Positions 8,928-18,720 of a DNA stretch of 64,000 bases are shown here, one piece after another; position 1 is the stretch's first letter, and the number at the start of each line of letters is the position of its first letter. Below the pieces are notes generated by a model. That model made no database searches. It was given only the letters and a program-made list of their open reading frames with translations, and was not told the origin of the DNA. The DNA is from Paenibacillus sp. Soil750. GTDB lineage: Bacteria > Bacillota > Bacilli > Paenibacillales > NBRC-103111. Position numbers and translations under genes: made by a program. The stretch lies in the NCBI RefSeq assembly GCF_001428045.1, contig NZ_LMSD01000023.1:62001-126000 (forward strand), read 5' to 3'.

Positions 8928-11363
8928 CTATTGCAAGCTTTGGACATCTGCTGCACTTAATGGATAAGCATAAATCCTAATTTGGTCAATCAGGCCGTTC
9001 ATCGAGCTTGCGGAGTTGACGCCTACGGTCAAAGGAAATGCATTAGATATATTCCCACCCGTAAGTATAGTGTTCTGGCCGACCAAAACAGAATCGACGT
9101 ATAGTTTTAGCCCCAAAACCCTTTCGGCTACGGCTACAACATGGTGCCACTGCCCATCTGCAAAGGTTGCTGTCGATTGGACCGCATCACTGGTACTACC
9201 ATAATCCAACAGAAACTTAATCGTATTATTTGTTTCAAATCGTAACCAATATGCGGCATTTGAATCTCCTTTATTCAATATATATTTGATTGTACCCGGG
9301 ACGCTTGTCTTCACCCATGCGGAAATGGTGAAGTCCCCTGTGCTACCGAAATCAAAATCATTGCTGAAGGGATCTCCCAAAGATACATAATCGCCATTTC
9401 CGTCAAAGCTCAAAGCGCTTCCAAATTTACCGCTATTGCTCCAAGCTGCATTCGTAATGGTTCCATGAAAACCATTGGAGGAAGAATCCAGCACGGTACT
9501 TCCTGTGATTTCATCAAACTTCCAATATCCACTCAACCCGTATAAATGTCCCACTTCCGTTGAATTCAAAGCATAGTTGTATACGCTCACTTCATCAATG
9601 AAACCATTCATTGTACTTGTAGAATTGATTCCGATGGTTAATGGAAGGGAGTTGGAGATGGTACCGCTTGCAGGGCTGGTATCTTGCCCAACTAATACAC
9701 CGTCGACGTATAGTTTAAGTCCCGCTGTTCGGTCAGCGACACCAACAACATGATGCCATAGCCCATCCGTATAGGTGGCTGTCGATTGAGCGGCGTCAAA
9801 GGTGCTGCCATAGTCGAGTAGGAATTTAATGGTATTGTTCGCTTCGAATCGTAACCAGTATGAAGCGTTTGTATTCCCTTTATTTAAAATATATTGGGTT
9901 GTACCCGTTACGCTGGTTTTCACCCAAGCAGAGACCGAGAAGTTTTGTGTGGTTCCGAAGTCAAACGCACCGCTGGAAGGATTGCCTAAGTTTACATAAT
10001 CGCCGCTGCCGTCAAAGTGTAAAGCGCTTCCAAATTTGCCGTTTGTGTCTCGCGTCGCGTTCACAATGGTTCCGGGATTAAGGCCGCCAGCGGAATCCAC
10101 AACTGTCGTTCCTGAGGTTTCATCTAAGCTCCAAGTACCGATGTTAGATTTATTCCACCAAATTCTCGAAACAATGGCTCGATTCGGAACGAGGGAGTTC
10201 CATTCGTTGCTTGTCACAATGCTCAAATCAGGTGTAACCGCAGTGGTTCCGAAATTGCCCAATTGCGCCCGGTTGTCCGTTATCGACATCACGATTTGTT
10301 CTGTGTCTTTCTTGACGCGAAGCGTGACCGGATCGACTTCAGCCATCCATAAGGGAGCCCGATATCGAAGGATATCCGTGTTAGAAGCGTCCTGTCGGGT
10401 ATAGACCAGGTATAGTGCATTCGGTTGTGTCACCCAGTGCATCTGCGTATTCATACTTCCGGTTACAGCTGTTCCGTCCTCCCATTGCAAAGTCACTGCT
10501 GACTGCCAAGTTAAACCGTCGCTGCTTTTGGACAATCTGTTCTGGATATCATCGCGAAGGGTTATAAAATATTCGTTATTGTACTTGGTAAGGGATGTTT
10601 CAATACCGGAACGGTTCCCGTTGCCCCCTGAATTGGGTACCGACGTACCTTGGTTGATGTAGGAAAGCGCAGTGCCGTTAAATGAGGCTTTAACAACCTT
10701 TACGGAGCCCGTTCCGTCCAATAAATTGATTGGCCAAAGAATGTCTCCTGTACCATCTTCAGCTTCATAAGGATAAACACTGCCGGTATGTCCGTAAATA
10801 TTAGGCCAGTCCAATAAATACCAATCGCTGCTCCAAGTTGAAGTGGCAGGATCGTATACCGCATAAGCGGGGTAGTTATGTTTCTTAGCAAAATTAAGGC
10901 CATAGGATTGGGCCATGCCGAACAGGATGATCTTTCCTGTTTTTTTATGATACACGGGCACGGGATCAATTAGCATACCTTGGTAACCATCCGGCAGTGT
11001 CTTCCATTGAAATTGAGGAATGGTTGTCAGCGATGACCAAGTCTCACCTAAATCCGTGCTGGACGTATAAGCGATATCATAAAAGACATCCGAGAAATTG
11101 GTAGGGCTTTCATTCTTATCTTTGGAAACGGTACACATAATTTGGGGACTTGAACCGCCCGGAATGGTCGCGCATCGCATGTGAGTCCACCAAAAGTTAT
11201 TTGAACCATCATTTTGATAAGCTACCTTTTCATCAAGTATGTAAGAAGATGGTGAAGACGCATGAGCAACAGATGAATTTACAACAATGAAGCACCCAAG
11301 TGTCAAGGTAAAGATGAAAGTGAAACAGAGGCTAAAAAGAAGTATTTTTTGATTTTCTTTCAT
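8928..11363 (-). CDS. Secreted BNR/sialidase-fold protein with two LamG-like lectin domains
   Basis: 811 residues. A Sec signal peptide covers about residues 1-36 (ends SSVAHAS). Residues 45-400 form a beta-propeller-like region with Asp-box-like motifs (STDLGETWSS, SSDGLTWQS). Two concanavalin A-like LamG domains follow, at about 405-605 and 615-805; they are close copies of one another (both carry YWLRFEANNTIKFLLDYGS or nearly so). The family includes sialidases and other propeller glycosidases, so the substrate cannot be named; the lectin pair probably binds glycan. The start at 11363 follows AGGAGG with 10-base spacing; an earlier in-frame ATG at 11396 lacks a ribosome site. It is divergent from the enolase-superfamily operon and has its own terminator. 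Confidence 0.8.
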   Translation of the reverse strand: MKENQKILLFSLCFTFIFTLTLGCFIVVNSSVAHASSPSSYILDEKVAYQNDGSNNFWWTHMRCATIPGGSSPQIMCTVSKDKNESPTNFSDVFYDIAYTSSTDLGETWSSLTTIPQFQWKTLPDGYQGMLIDPVPVYHKKTGKIILFGMAQSYGLNFAKKHNYPAYAVYDPATSTWSSDWYLLDWPNIYGHTGSVYPYEAEDGTGDILWPINLLDGTGSVKVVKASFNGTALSYINQGTSVPNSGGNGNRSGIETSLTKYNNEYFITLRDDIQNRLSKSSDGLTWQSAVTLQWEDGTAVTGSMNTQMHWVTQPNALYLVYTRQDASNTDILRYRAPLWMAEVDPVTLRVKKDTEQIVMSITDNRAQLGNFGTTAVTPDLSIVTSNEWNSLVPNRAIVSRIWWNKSNIGTWSLDETSGTTVVDSAGGLNPGTIVNATRDTNGKFGSALHFDGSGDYVNLGNPSSGAFDFGTTQNFSVSAWVKTSVTGTTQYILNKGNTNASYWLRFEANNTIKFLLDYGSTFDAAQSTATYTDGLWHHVVGVADRTAGLKLYVDGVLVGQDTSPASGTISNSLPLTIGINSTSTMNGFIDEVSVYNYALNSTEVGHLYGLSGYWKFDEITGSTVLDSSSNGFHGTITNAAWSNSGKFGSALSFDGNGDYVSLGDPFSNDFDFGSTGDFTISAWVKTSVPGTIKYILNKGDSNAAYWLRFETNNTIKFLLDYGSTSDAVQSTATFADGQWHHVVAVAERVLGLKLYVDSVLVGQNTILTGGNISNAFPLTVGVNSASSMNGLIDQIRIYAYPLSAADVQSLQ

Positions 11364-11563
11364 AATAAAGTTTCCTCCTAACATATCAATTGCCATGAAT
11401 CATAGTTTATTTAAAGCGCATTCATAAGTAGATACTTGCTACCGTATCCCCTCCATTAAAATTTAGATTCCTCTAAGCGCGGTCGCTCATCTTTGAAAGT
11501 CCTCAATAGAGGTTTCTCTCATATTATCACTAGGAACACTATGCGATAACGGGATGAAATTTA

Positions 11564-11584
11564 GATTTGGTGGATTTATTCAAG
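11564..11584. promoter_or_regulatory. Putative regulatory box shared with 26657-26677
   Basis: GGTGGATTTATTCAAG occurs here and, with one change in the last 15 positions, at 26657-26677. The two 21-base windows agree at 17 positions. Both lie in divergent intergenic regions in front of sugar-utilisation genes. A regulator site is possible but unproven. Confidence 0.3.
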
Positions 11585-11644
11585 TACTATTAGGTTGATT
11601 GGACATCCGGCCTTCCGATGGAAGGAAGTAATCGGTGAAAATTG

Positions 11645-11701
11645 TATTATAAACCTCTAAGGATTGTGTTACGGCGTTCACGTGCTTCCTCTATATAATA
11701 A
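11645..11701 (+). promoter_or_regulatory. Conserved 57-bp promoter element, copy A
   Basis: Matches 18721-18777 without gaps at about 44 of 57 positions. It contains TATTATAAACC, then GATTGTGTTAC, then GCTTC, and ends in a -10-like TATAAT at 11694-11699. No good -35 box sits at the right distance, as expected for a promoter driven by an activator such as the AraC-type regulator at 15146. The dehydratase ATG is about 60 bases downstream of the -10 box. Confidence 0.6.
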
Positions 11702-11758
11702 ATAGCAGAGTAAACGAGTTATTGGGTGAAAATTAAACATCGAGGGGGTAAAAATGGA

Positions 11759-12928
11759 ATGAAAATTATAGCGGTTAAATGTGTCCTTGTCAGCGCTCCG
11801 TACGCCAATAAAGGAGATGCGGAGCGGGAAATTTGTCTGAAAACAGGGTACCGTCCAACGGCCTTTCTGAAAGTGGAAACCGATGAAGGCATCTATGGTT
11901 TGGGTGAAACCTACGCGGGCACTTATGCACCCGAAGCAGTCAGAGGAATAGCGGAACAAATGGAGCACGATCTGATCGGGCAAAACCCCATGTCCGTTCT
12001 TGAGATGTCCGATCGAATGCGGGTTGCTAATTATTATCTAGGTCGAATGGGGCTAACGCAATGCGTGATTGGCGGTATCGAGATGGCACTTTGGGATCTA
12101 AAAGGCAAGGCACTTGGCGTTCCAGTGTACGAATTACTTGGTGGCAAGGTGCATAATGAAATTAGGGCTTATGCGAGCGGTGGTAATAATAAGCCGATTG
12201 ACGAGCTTAAACAAGAAATGCGTGACTATGTGACGCAAGGCTTCCGGGCGGTGAAAATTCGTATCAACCTGCTCCCGGATATCGACGCGATTGAAGAGAA
12301 GGTAGCCGTGTGTCGTGAAGCACTTGGCCCGGATATCGGGCTGGCTGTCGATGCAGCGCAAGGCTTAGCGAAATATCCATGGTCCGTCAAACAGGCAATT
12401 GAGATCGCAAAACGCATTGAGAAATACAACCTCCTTTGGATGGAAGAACCAGCAGAGGTAACTAACTATGAAGGATTTGCAGAAATTCGCCGTCACGTCA
12501 ACATCCCGGTTGCAGGAGGCGAGACGGTTACAAGTCTTGTAGAAGCTGAATCATATTTGAAAGCGAATTCGCTCGACCTGTTCCAGCCTGATGCTGCTGT
12601 TATCGGGGGATTGAGCGTGTTCCGCCAAGTAGCGCAAATGTGCGAACGTAAGTCCATTCCGATTGCCGTTCATGCATGGTGCGGAGGAGTGGGCATCATG
12701 GGGAATTTCCAAGCTGCGTTTGCTTCTAGGAATTGCACAATTCTAGAACTTTCCAATGTACCGAATCCCCTGCGTGTGGAAATGATGGTTGAACCCTTAA
12801 AAATGGTGAACGGATGTATACAGGTTCCGTCAACCCCTGGATTGGGAGTACATTGGCCCGAAGGGCTGGAAGAAAAATACCCATACATGCCAGGTTCTGT
12901 ATATCGGGTTCCGCTTACGGTTTCCTAA
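11759..12928 (+). CDS. Enolase-superfamily (mandelate racemase/muconate lactonizing) enzyme, probable acid-sugar dehydratase
   Basis: 389 residues, cytoplasmic. The N-terminal capping domain is followed by the barrel with the expected catalytic set: Lys166 in VKIRIN, metal ligands Asp198 (AVDAAQG), Glu229/230 (WMEEP) and Glu255 (GGETV), and His305 (VHAWCGG). Enzymes of this type remove a proton next to a carboxylate, usually dehydrating an aldonate or uronate-derived acid to a 2-keto-3-deoxy acid. The second position of the usual KxK pair is Arg here, so the exact reaction is open. ATG 11759 has GAGGGGG 10 bases upstream; an upstream GTG at 11726 is less likely. It is the first gene of a run with the dehydrogenase and the BNR hydrolase. 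Confidence 0.85.
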   Translation: MKIIAVKCVLVSAPYANKGDAEREICLKTGYRPTAFLKVETDEGIYGLGETYAGTYAPEAVRGIAEQMEHDLIGQNPMSVLEMSDRMRVANYYLGRMGLTQCVIGGIEMALWDLKGKALGVPVYELLGGKVHNEIRAYASGGNNKPIDELKQEMRDYVTQGFRAVKIRINLLPDIDAIEEKVAVCREALGPDIGLAVDAAQGLAKYPWSVKQAIEIAKRIEKYNLLWMEEPAEVTNYEGFAEIRRHVNIPVAGGETVTSLVEAESYLKANSLDLFQPDAAVIGGLSVFRQVAQMCERKSIPIAVHAWCGGVGIMGNFQAAFASRNCTILELSNVPNPLRVEMMVEPLKMVNGCIQVPSTPGLGVHWPEGLEEKYPYMPGSVYRVPLTVS

Positions 12929-12951
12929 TAGGAAGGTGGGAGAAATAAACC

Positions 12952-13902
12952 ATGAAACCTCATGTCTTGGTTGCAGTTAATGGTTTTACGGAACAACACA
13001 TGGAACGTATCCGCCAGGCTTTGTCCGGTTGGGCGTCAATGGAACGAATAGACGAAGAAACTTCTGAGTCTGTTTTCCGTGAAAAGATAAGTAGGTCTCA
13101 TATTGTGGTTGGTTGGCCGAAAGCGGAATGGCTTGCAGGAAGCCCGGTTCGGCTTGTCCAATTAGGAAGCGTTGGTTATGACGCTTTCTTAGGCAATAAA
13201 CATCAAGATGATCCCTCTTTTACGCTTTGTAATGCTAGCGGTGTCATGTCTGTTGCTGTAGCAGAGCATTTAATTGCTATGATGTTCGCATTGACGCGCC
13301 GTATTTCGCATCACATACGCGATATGAGTAAGCATAGCTGGAGTCGTCAATCAGAATATGAAGAGGTGTATGGCAGCACAGCATGCATCGTCGGAGTGGG
13401 CGGCATCGGCACAGAAATCGCGCGACGTCTGCGCCTATTAGGCGTTCGTACCATTGGTGTACGTCGTGAAATCGGGGAATCACATCCTTACATGGATGAA
13501 ATATACCCAAGCTCCCGAATGAAGGAAGCTGTAGCGAAAGCTGATCATGTGATCCTGATCTTGCCCGGCAACGCACAGACCGAGAAATTGTTTGATTATA
13601 AAATGTTCGCTTCTATGAAGAATGGGGCCTATTTCTATAATCTGGCTCGCGGAAGTATCGTCGATGAAAATGTCCTGCATGCGGCATTGATTAGCGGTAG
13701 GCTGAAGGGCGCGGGGCTTGATGTCTTCGAGGTAGAACCGCTTCCAAAGGAAAGTCCGTTATGGGAAATGGATAATGTGATCATTACACCTCATTCGGGA
13801 GGACGGTCGGTCAAAGAATTCGATCGATTCTGTCATTTGCTTTTGAACAATCTGATGAACTATCGTGAGGGGAAACCATTTCTAAATCAAGTGAATGTAT
13901 AA
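12952..13902 (+). CDS. D-isomer-specific 2-hydroxyacid dehydrogenase
   Basis: 316 residues, cytoplasmic, NAD(P)-dependent. The Rossmann motif GVGGIGTEIARRL lies near residues 145-158. The family's catalytic Arg is in NLARGSIVDE (Arg233), the Glu in DVFEVEPLP, and the His in ITPHSGG (His281). The family interconverts 2-keto and D-2-hydroxy acids. A strong site (GGAAGGTGGGAG) precedes the start, 23 bases after the dehydratase stop, so the two are co-transcribed. Next to an acid-sugar dehydratase, a role in acid-sugar breakdown is likely; the substrate is not known. Confidence 0.85.
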   Translation: MKPHVLVAVNGFTEQHMERIRQALSGWASMERIDEETSESVFREKISRSHIVVGWPKAEWLAGSPVRLVQLGSVGYDAFLGNKHQDDPSFTLCNASGVMSVAVAEHLIAMMFALTRRISHHIRDMSKHSWSRQSEYEEVYGSTACIVGVGGIGTEIARRLRLLGVRTIGVRREIGESHPYMDEIYPSSRMKEAVAKADHVILILPGNAQTEKLFDYKMFASMKNGAYFYNLARGSIVDENVLHAALISGRLKGAGLDVFEVEPLPKESPLWEMDNVIITPHSGGRSVKEFDRFCHLLLNNLMNYREGKPFLNQVNV

Positions 13903-13939
13903 AAAATTGACTACATGACCATTTACGAGGTGAAATGAC

Positions 13940-15013
13940 ATGATGAATACAATAAAATACGCGACAATTGCGAAATCCGCTGCAAATAACCCTAGGAATG
14001 ATACGGCTTCCATCGCTGAGATGGAGGATGGCACATTGTTAGCCGTTTGGCACAAGTATGATGGTTCTTTTGGAAGCGATTTCGATTTATGCCGGATTTA
14101 TGCCAAAACTTCTACGGACGGCGGAATGACCTGGAAACGCGAGCGGATGCTTATCGATGTCAATCCGGAAGATCATAATGTGCAGGCCCCTGGTCTGTGT
14201 CTTCTTCCCAATGGAACGTTAATTCTCCATTGCTTAAGAGGCCATCAGGGGGGAGCCAGCTCCACTATGGAAGCTTATGTTTCGAAGGATGGAGGCGAAA
14301 CCTGGGAATTTCTTGCGCACATTTGGGAACGTACAAAGGGTCAGTGGCTGCAAGGCGGTGCGAACCATATCAACCTGTTGTCCAGTGGTCGATTGTTACT
14401 TCCATTCCACTTCGGCACAGGCCATCAAGGTGGTCAACACAATGAGATAGGATGCTACTTTAGCGATGATGACGGATTTACATGGACGCGTGCAGCTGGT
14501 ACCGTAGATTTGCCTATGCGTGGCGCTATGGAATCCTCCGTTGCTGAAATGAGCGACGGACGTCTTCTCATGTCCATCAGGTCTCAATTGGGCGCGGTGT
14601 TTATGTGTACTTCAATGGACGGCGGCAACACGTGGAGCTTACCACAAACAAGCGGTTTGAAATCGCCGGAATCATGCACTTGTTTACGGCGAGTTCCCGG
14701 CACCGATGTACTCCTTCTGTTATGGAACGATAGTCACTACGAACCCGGCAAGCATCATTTCGGACGGCGTACACCTTTAAGCGCAGCAGTTTCTACAGAC
14801 GGCGGGGAATCCTGGAAAAGAGTGGGGAATATTGCGGTGGGACCGAATGAATATACCAATCTGAATTGTATGTTCACAAAATCCGGTAAAGCCATCATTA
14901 CCTATATGCAGGTTGAGGATCCGGCATTCGATGCGCCGGAAACAGATCCACCGTTTAAACGGACTGGAATCGATTTAATGGCGGCAGTGTTAGATACCAC
15001 AATAATGGTTTAG
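13940..15013 (+). CDS. BNR-repeat (sialidase-fold) hydrolase, cytoplasmic
   Basis: 357 residues with no signal peptide. Five Asp-box motifs are visible (STDGGMTWK, SKDGGETWE, SDDDGFTWT, SMDGGNTWS, STDGGESWK), typical of a six-bladed sialidase-type propeller. Paired with a dehydratase and a dehydrogenase, it more likely acts on an imported oligosaccharide than on true sialic acid; no sialic-acid lyase or epimerase genes are nearby. GAGGTG lies about 6 bases before ATG 13940; ATG 13943 is equally possible. It ends the first transcription unit of the locus. Confidence 0.8.
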   Translation: MMNTIKYATIAKSAANNPRNDTASIAEMEDGTLLAVWHKYDGSFGSDFDLCRIYAKTSTDGGMTWKRERMLIDVNPEDHNVQAPGLCLLPNGTLILHCLRGHQGGASSTMEAYVSKDGGETWEFLAHIWERTKGQWLQGGANHINLLSSGRLLLPFHFGTGHQGGQHNEIGCYFSDDDGFTWTRAAGTVDLPMRGAMESSVAEMSDGRLLMSIRSQLGAVFMCTSMDGGNTWSLPQTSGLKSPESCTCLRRVPGTDVLLLLWNDSHYEPGKHHFGRRTPLSAAVSTDGGESWKRVGNIAVGPNEYTNLNCMFTKSGKAIITYMQVEDPAFDAPETDPPFKRTGIDLMAAVLDTTIMV

Positions 15014-15019
15014 GCAAGG

Positions 15020-15051
15020 CAACTACCGTCTATAGACGGTAGTTGTTTTTT
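15020..15051 (+). terminator. Rho-independent terminator after the BNR hydrolase
   Basis: An 11-bp perfect stem (15020-15030 with 15035-15045) with a four-base loop and six T. It separates the metabolic genes from the two-component genes. Confidence 0.9.
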
Positions 15052-15111
15052 CATACTTATCAAGGTAACATCTAATTATAAGGGATTATAAGGAGAAACA
15101 ATCTTCTCTAT

Positions 15112-15126
15112 TTGTAAGCGCTTATA
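15112..15126. promoter_or_regulatory. Near-perfect cre-like site
   Basis: TTGTAAGCGCTTATA fits the cre consensus except that the C at position 14 is T. It lies 20 bases before the response-regulator start, overlapping the likely promoter or leader, so CcpA could repress the sensing genes. Confidence 0.55.
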
Positions 15127-15145
15127 ACAGGGGGGAAGGGATCCG

Positions 15146-15925
15146 ATGTACAAAGTATTGATTGCTGATGATGAGGAGTTTATTCGCGAAAGGGTAATCA
15201 ATAACATGCCATGGGCTGAGATTGGATTTGAAGTGGCAGGGTGTGCTTCAGATGGAGAATTAGCTCTACAAATGGTACGCGAATGTCATCCGGATGTCAT
15301 TTTGACGGATATTTTAATGCCGAATATGACGGGATTAGAACTTGCACAGTGCGTGAAAAGTGAATTTCCTCACATCAAGGTTGCACTGATGAGTGCGTAT
15401 GATGATTTTCAATATGCTAAAGAGGCGATACGTTTTGGGGTGAAAGGTTACCTGCTTAAGCCAATTATTCGCGATGAATTTCTCGAGCTGTTCCGAGATG
15501 TCGCCAATAGTTTAAAGAACGAAGCTGGGCAACCCGTTAATTCCGTTAAACATTTGGTCGTAAAGACGAATGGAGATCGCAATTCGTATGTTGCTGTTGC
15601 GAAGCAATATATTACTGAAAACTATCCAGAACGAATCAAGCTTGAAGACGTTTCGGAACGGCTGCACGTCAATCCGAACTATTTCAGCACATTATTCAAG
15701 CGGGAAACGGGAAAGAATTTTATTGATTATCTGAACGAGGTTAGAATCAACGAGTCCATGAAATTATTGTTGCATACCGATTACAAAGTTTTTGAAATTT
15801 CGATGAGTGTCGGTTATGGCAATTTTTCGTATTTCAATAAAATATTCAAACGCATAAGCGGTGTTACGCCGCAAACCTATAGAGAATCTGGCGGATCGGT
15901 CTTCCAGTCCAAGGAAGGCATGTAA
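15146..15925 (+). CDS. Two-component response regulator, AraC-type (YesN-like)
   Basis: 259 residues: a receiver domain at 1-120 with acidic pocket ADDEE and phospho-acceptor Asp55 (ILTDILMP), then after a short linker a two-motif AraC helix-turn-helix domain at about 155-252. It is about half the size of the other regulators here because the long middle domain is absent. The stop overlaps the kinase start by one base (TAATG), so translation is coupled. It probably activates the two promoters with the conserved 57-bp element (11645 and 18721). Confidence 0.92.
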   Translation: MYKVLIADDEEFIRERVINNMPWAEIGFEVAGCASDGELALQMVRECHPDVILTDILMPNMTGLELAQCVKSEFPHIKVALMSAYDDFQYAKEAIRFGVKGYLLKPIIRDEFLELFRDVANSLKNEAGQPVNSVKHLVVKTNGDRNSYVAVAKQYITENYPERIKLEDVSERLHVNPNYFSTLFKRETGKNFIDYLNEVRINESMKLLLHTDYKVFEISMSVGYGNFSYFNKIFKRISGVTPQTYRESGGSVFQSKEGM

Positions 15926-18714
15926 TGAAGCGAAAAGAGATAAAGCTGAATCGTTTTTTGTTGCTTTTCTCCCTTTCGATCGTCTCGCTAATGCTCATCA
16001 TTATCGGCTATGTGCTCTATGTGAAAACCGTCCGTTACATTGATGAGAAAACCGATATGATGCAAGCCATGAAATTGAATCAAACAACCGCGGATGTGCG
16101 CAAACAATTCGAAGATATTTACCAAACCATAGATAGTTTGCGGAATAACACCATATTAATCCAATCGTTGGACAAATTAGAGCGACAAGATGCAAGCTCG
16201 TATGAAAAGGTGAGTCTGTCGCAAAATGTAGAGTCCTCCCTTTTTAATTTGAATAAAGGAAATGAGTTCATCAGTGGCATCACGGTTTGGACAAGGGGGG
16301 GCCAGTACAGTTCGAATGCCAAGTATTCCTCTTATTATTTTGAAGGCAATCAATTGTCACTTTCCAACCTGGACAATCAGATCAGGTTCGTCTCCATAAA
16401 CCAGACGTATCAAGCATTTGGCTTAAATTCCTTGGACATCAAAGATGACGCGCTGCGAAATCTACTGGACGCATGGAACAAATCGAGTTACTTTATGTGT
16501 CCTCTTAAAGGTCCAGAAGGTTCACTCGGAATACTCACGATCAATTTAAATGCAGGTGCGTTCAATCATATTATTCCATACGGTGAATCTCTGGCGGTCT
16601 TAGATGCAAAGGACCAAGTATTATTTAAGGGGAGCGCAGTTACGCCAGAAATCAATGAACTGCTGAAAAGTACGGAGAATACGCAGCAAATGGACGGAAT
16701 TCCACTCTTGGGGAAACGTTATTTTTTTCGGGATATCGGATTTCATGATATCCGCATCGCTTTGGCTGAAAACGAATCTGGGTTTCATAAAAGGCAGCTT
16801 CTGGCGCTTGGGGGATATTCGCTCATCATACTAGGCGGCAGCGCATTGCTTACTTTTTTTCTATCGCATTTAATTGGCCGTAAAATCTTATTCCCCTTGC
16901 ACAGCCTGATTAGTTGGATCGGCAGGCAGCGCAGCTTGGAGGAACGATGGGAACCTGTCGAAGATGGACGGAATCGATACAATAGGTTCACGATGAGGGA
17001 CCGTTTTTTTGCCTATTTTTTAATTACGATACTACTTCCTATCTGTCTTTTCGTTACGGTTTTTTATGTGCAATCATCAAAAATTATTACGCAGGAATTG
17101 GAAGAAACGTTTTATACGCTGTTTGATAAGACAGCTCATAGGGTAGAGTTATTTGCCGATCAAAAAGAGTCTGCCATGACCCGCTTGGCTTACGATGCGT
17201 TTGTTGTAACCTACGTAGATCAACCGAGCAATAACCTGCAACAGCATATGGATCAACTCATTTATGATAGTTTTTTGCCAATTCTCAGTGAGGATACCAT
17301 TGGCATCTATTCGATAAATAATCAATTGATCTACAGCAATCGGTATAAGCATGCGACCCAAATTGATCCATCTTTTTTCGAACAAATGCGTATTAGCCGT
17401 AAACCTATTCTTTACTGGCTTCCACCGACGGATACGGCCTCCTCTACGGTAAGTTTAAGTATAGGCATCGTAGATATTAATCGCTATTCAAGCCCGATTG
17501 CTTATATGAAAACGGATATAAACGGTGTTTTCTTCACCAATCTGTATGCAGATCTGAACGGGAACGGGAGTGAAGCGTTTATCATTGATGAAAATGGACG
17601 TATAATCTCCCATCCGGATACGGGAAGAATTGGGCAGAAAGCCGACATTCCGTTTCAATTGAATCAATCGGAGGGGACCCTATTCCGCACGGATAACGCC
17701 ATATATTTTTCCAAGAAAATCGCTGCTTTACCCTGGTATGTGGTTGCCCGATACGATGCTTCGGCGATTAGGGATCAGGTAATACGTCTCTTTTTCGATG
17801 ATATTTATTTGTTGGTCTTTCTTTTTTTGCTGATTCTCCTATTTTCTTATTTGATGTCACAGTATTTAGTGCAGCCGTTAGCTTCCATTCAAAACCGTTA
17901 TCTGAGCATTGATCTTGATCGTGTTAATCAATTAACTATCCATAGAAGTTTTGCGATTGATGAAGTTGAACAGCTAAGAATTTCCTTTAACCACATGCTG
18001 GAGAGGATTCATAGGTTGGTACAGGATACATTGGATGCGAATCAGGAAAAGCTAACCCTTGAATTTGAGAAAAGGGAGCTGCACATGGAGGCGCTGCAGG
18101 CACAAATTAATCCCCATTTCCTTTACAATACACTTGAAAATATCATGTATATGATCGAAAAGGGAGAACGCCATTTAGCTGTAGATATGATTGGACTATT
18201 GAGTCGTCTGTTTCGATATGCCATGGGGAAAGACAGCTCATTGACCACGCTTAGAGAAGAGATCGTTTACTGCCAGTCCTATTCGAAGATCATGAGCTAC
18301 CGCTATAAGGATAGGATTTATATCGAATGGCATATGGACGAATCGTTGAACGATTGTGTCGTTAATAAGATGATCCTACAGCCCATTATTGAGAATTCAA
18401 TAAGACATACGCTTAAGATGAATAACAGCGAGATTAGGATTAGGGTCAGCTGTATGAAAAAGGAAAATCATATCGAAGTGGTCGTCAAGGATAACGGGCC
18501 CGGCATAGAACAAAATAAGCTAGATGAAATTCGTCTTCGTTTGGAGAATAGAGAACGGGGAAATGTAGGATTATATAATGTGAATAGTAGAATTAAGCTC
18601 CATTTTGGTGATACGTACGGCTTGTCGATTCATAATGCTGGTGCTGGAACGACTGTGACAATCCGTCTTCCGTACCAGAGCGTCAACTCGATGGAAGCGT
18701 CCTCAAATGTATGA
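15925..18714 (+). CDS. Sensor histidine kinase with two tandem transmembrane sensor units (YesM-like)
   Basis: 929 residues, much longer than the usual 580-610. Segments: TM about 12-30; extracytoplasmic domain; TM about 293-315; a short cytosolic stretch; TM about 358-380; a second extracytoplasmic domain; TM about 630-652; a HAMP-like linker; a His_kinase domain with QAQINPHFLYNTLENI (phospho-accepting His731); and a HATPase domain with VKDNGPGIE and GLYNVNSR. It appears to be two membrane sensor halves feeding one kinase core. It probably phosphorylates the adjacent regulator in response to a sugar outside the cell. Confidence 0.88.
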   Translation: MKRKEIKLNRFLLLFSLSIVSLMLIIIGYVLYVKTVRYIDEKTDMMQAMKLNQTTADVRKQFEDIYQTIDSLRNNTILIQSLDKLERQDASSYEKVSLSQNVESSLFNLNKGNEFISGITVWTRGGQYSSNAKYSSYYFEGNQLSLSNLDNQIRFVSINQTYQAFGLNSLDIKDDALRNLLDAWNKSSYFMCPLKGPEGSLGILTINLNAGAFNHIIPYGESLAVLDAKDQVLFKGSAVTPEINELLKSTENTQQMDGIPLLGKRYFFRDIGFHDIRIALAENESGFHKRQLLALGGYSLIILGGSALLTFFLSHLIGRKILFPLHSLISWIGRQRSLEERWEPVEDGRNRYNRFTMRDRFFAYFLITILLPICLFVTVFYVQSSKIITQELEETFYTLFDKTAHRVELFADQKESAMTRLAYDAFVVTYVDQPSNNLQQHMDQLIYDSFLPILSEDTIGIYSINNQLIYSNRYKHATQIDPSFFEQMRISRKPILYWLPPTDTASSTVSLSIGIVDINRYSSPIAYMKTDINGVFFTNLYADLNGNGSEAFIIDENGRIISHPDTGRIGQKADIPFQLNQSEGTLFRTDNAIYFSKKIAALPWYVVARYDASAIRDQVIRLFFDDIYLLVFLFLLILLFSYLMSQYLVQPLASIQNRYLSIDLDRVNQLTIHRSFAIDEVEQLRISFNHMLERIHRLVQDTLDANQEKLTLEFEKRELHMEALQAQINPHFLYNTLENIMYMIEKGERHLAVDMIGLLSRLFRYAMGKDSSLTTLREEIVYCQSYSKIMSYRYKDRIYIEWHMDESLNDCVVNKMILQPIIENSIRHTLKMNNSEIRIRVSCMKKENHIEVVVKDNGPGIEQNKLDEIRLRLENRERGNVGLYNVNSRIKLHFGDTYGLSIHNAGAGTTVTIRLPYQSVNSMEASSNV

Positions 18715-18720
18715 GATTCG

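Noticed and set aside
13940..15013. Reading the BNR genes as evidence of sialic-acid use
   Set aside because: Asp-box propellers occur in many glycosidases, and no sialic-acid lyase, kinase or epimerase genes are in the window.
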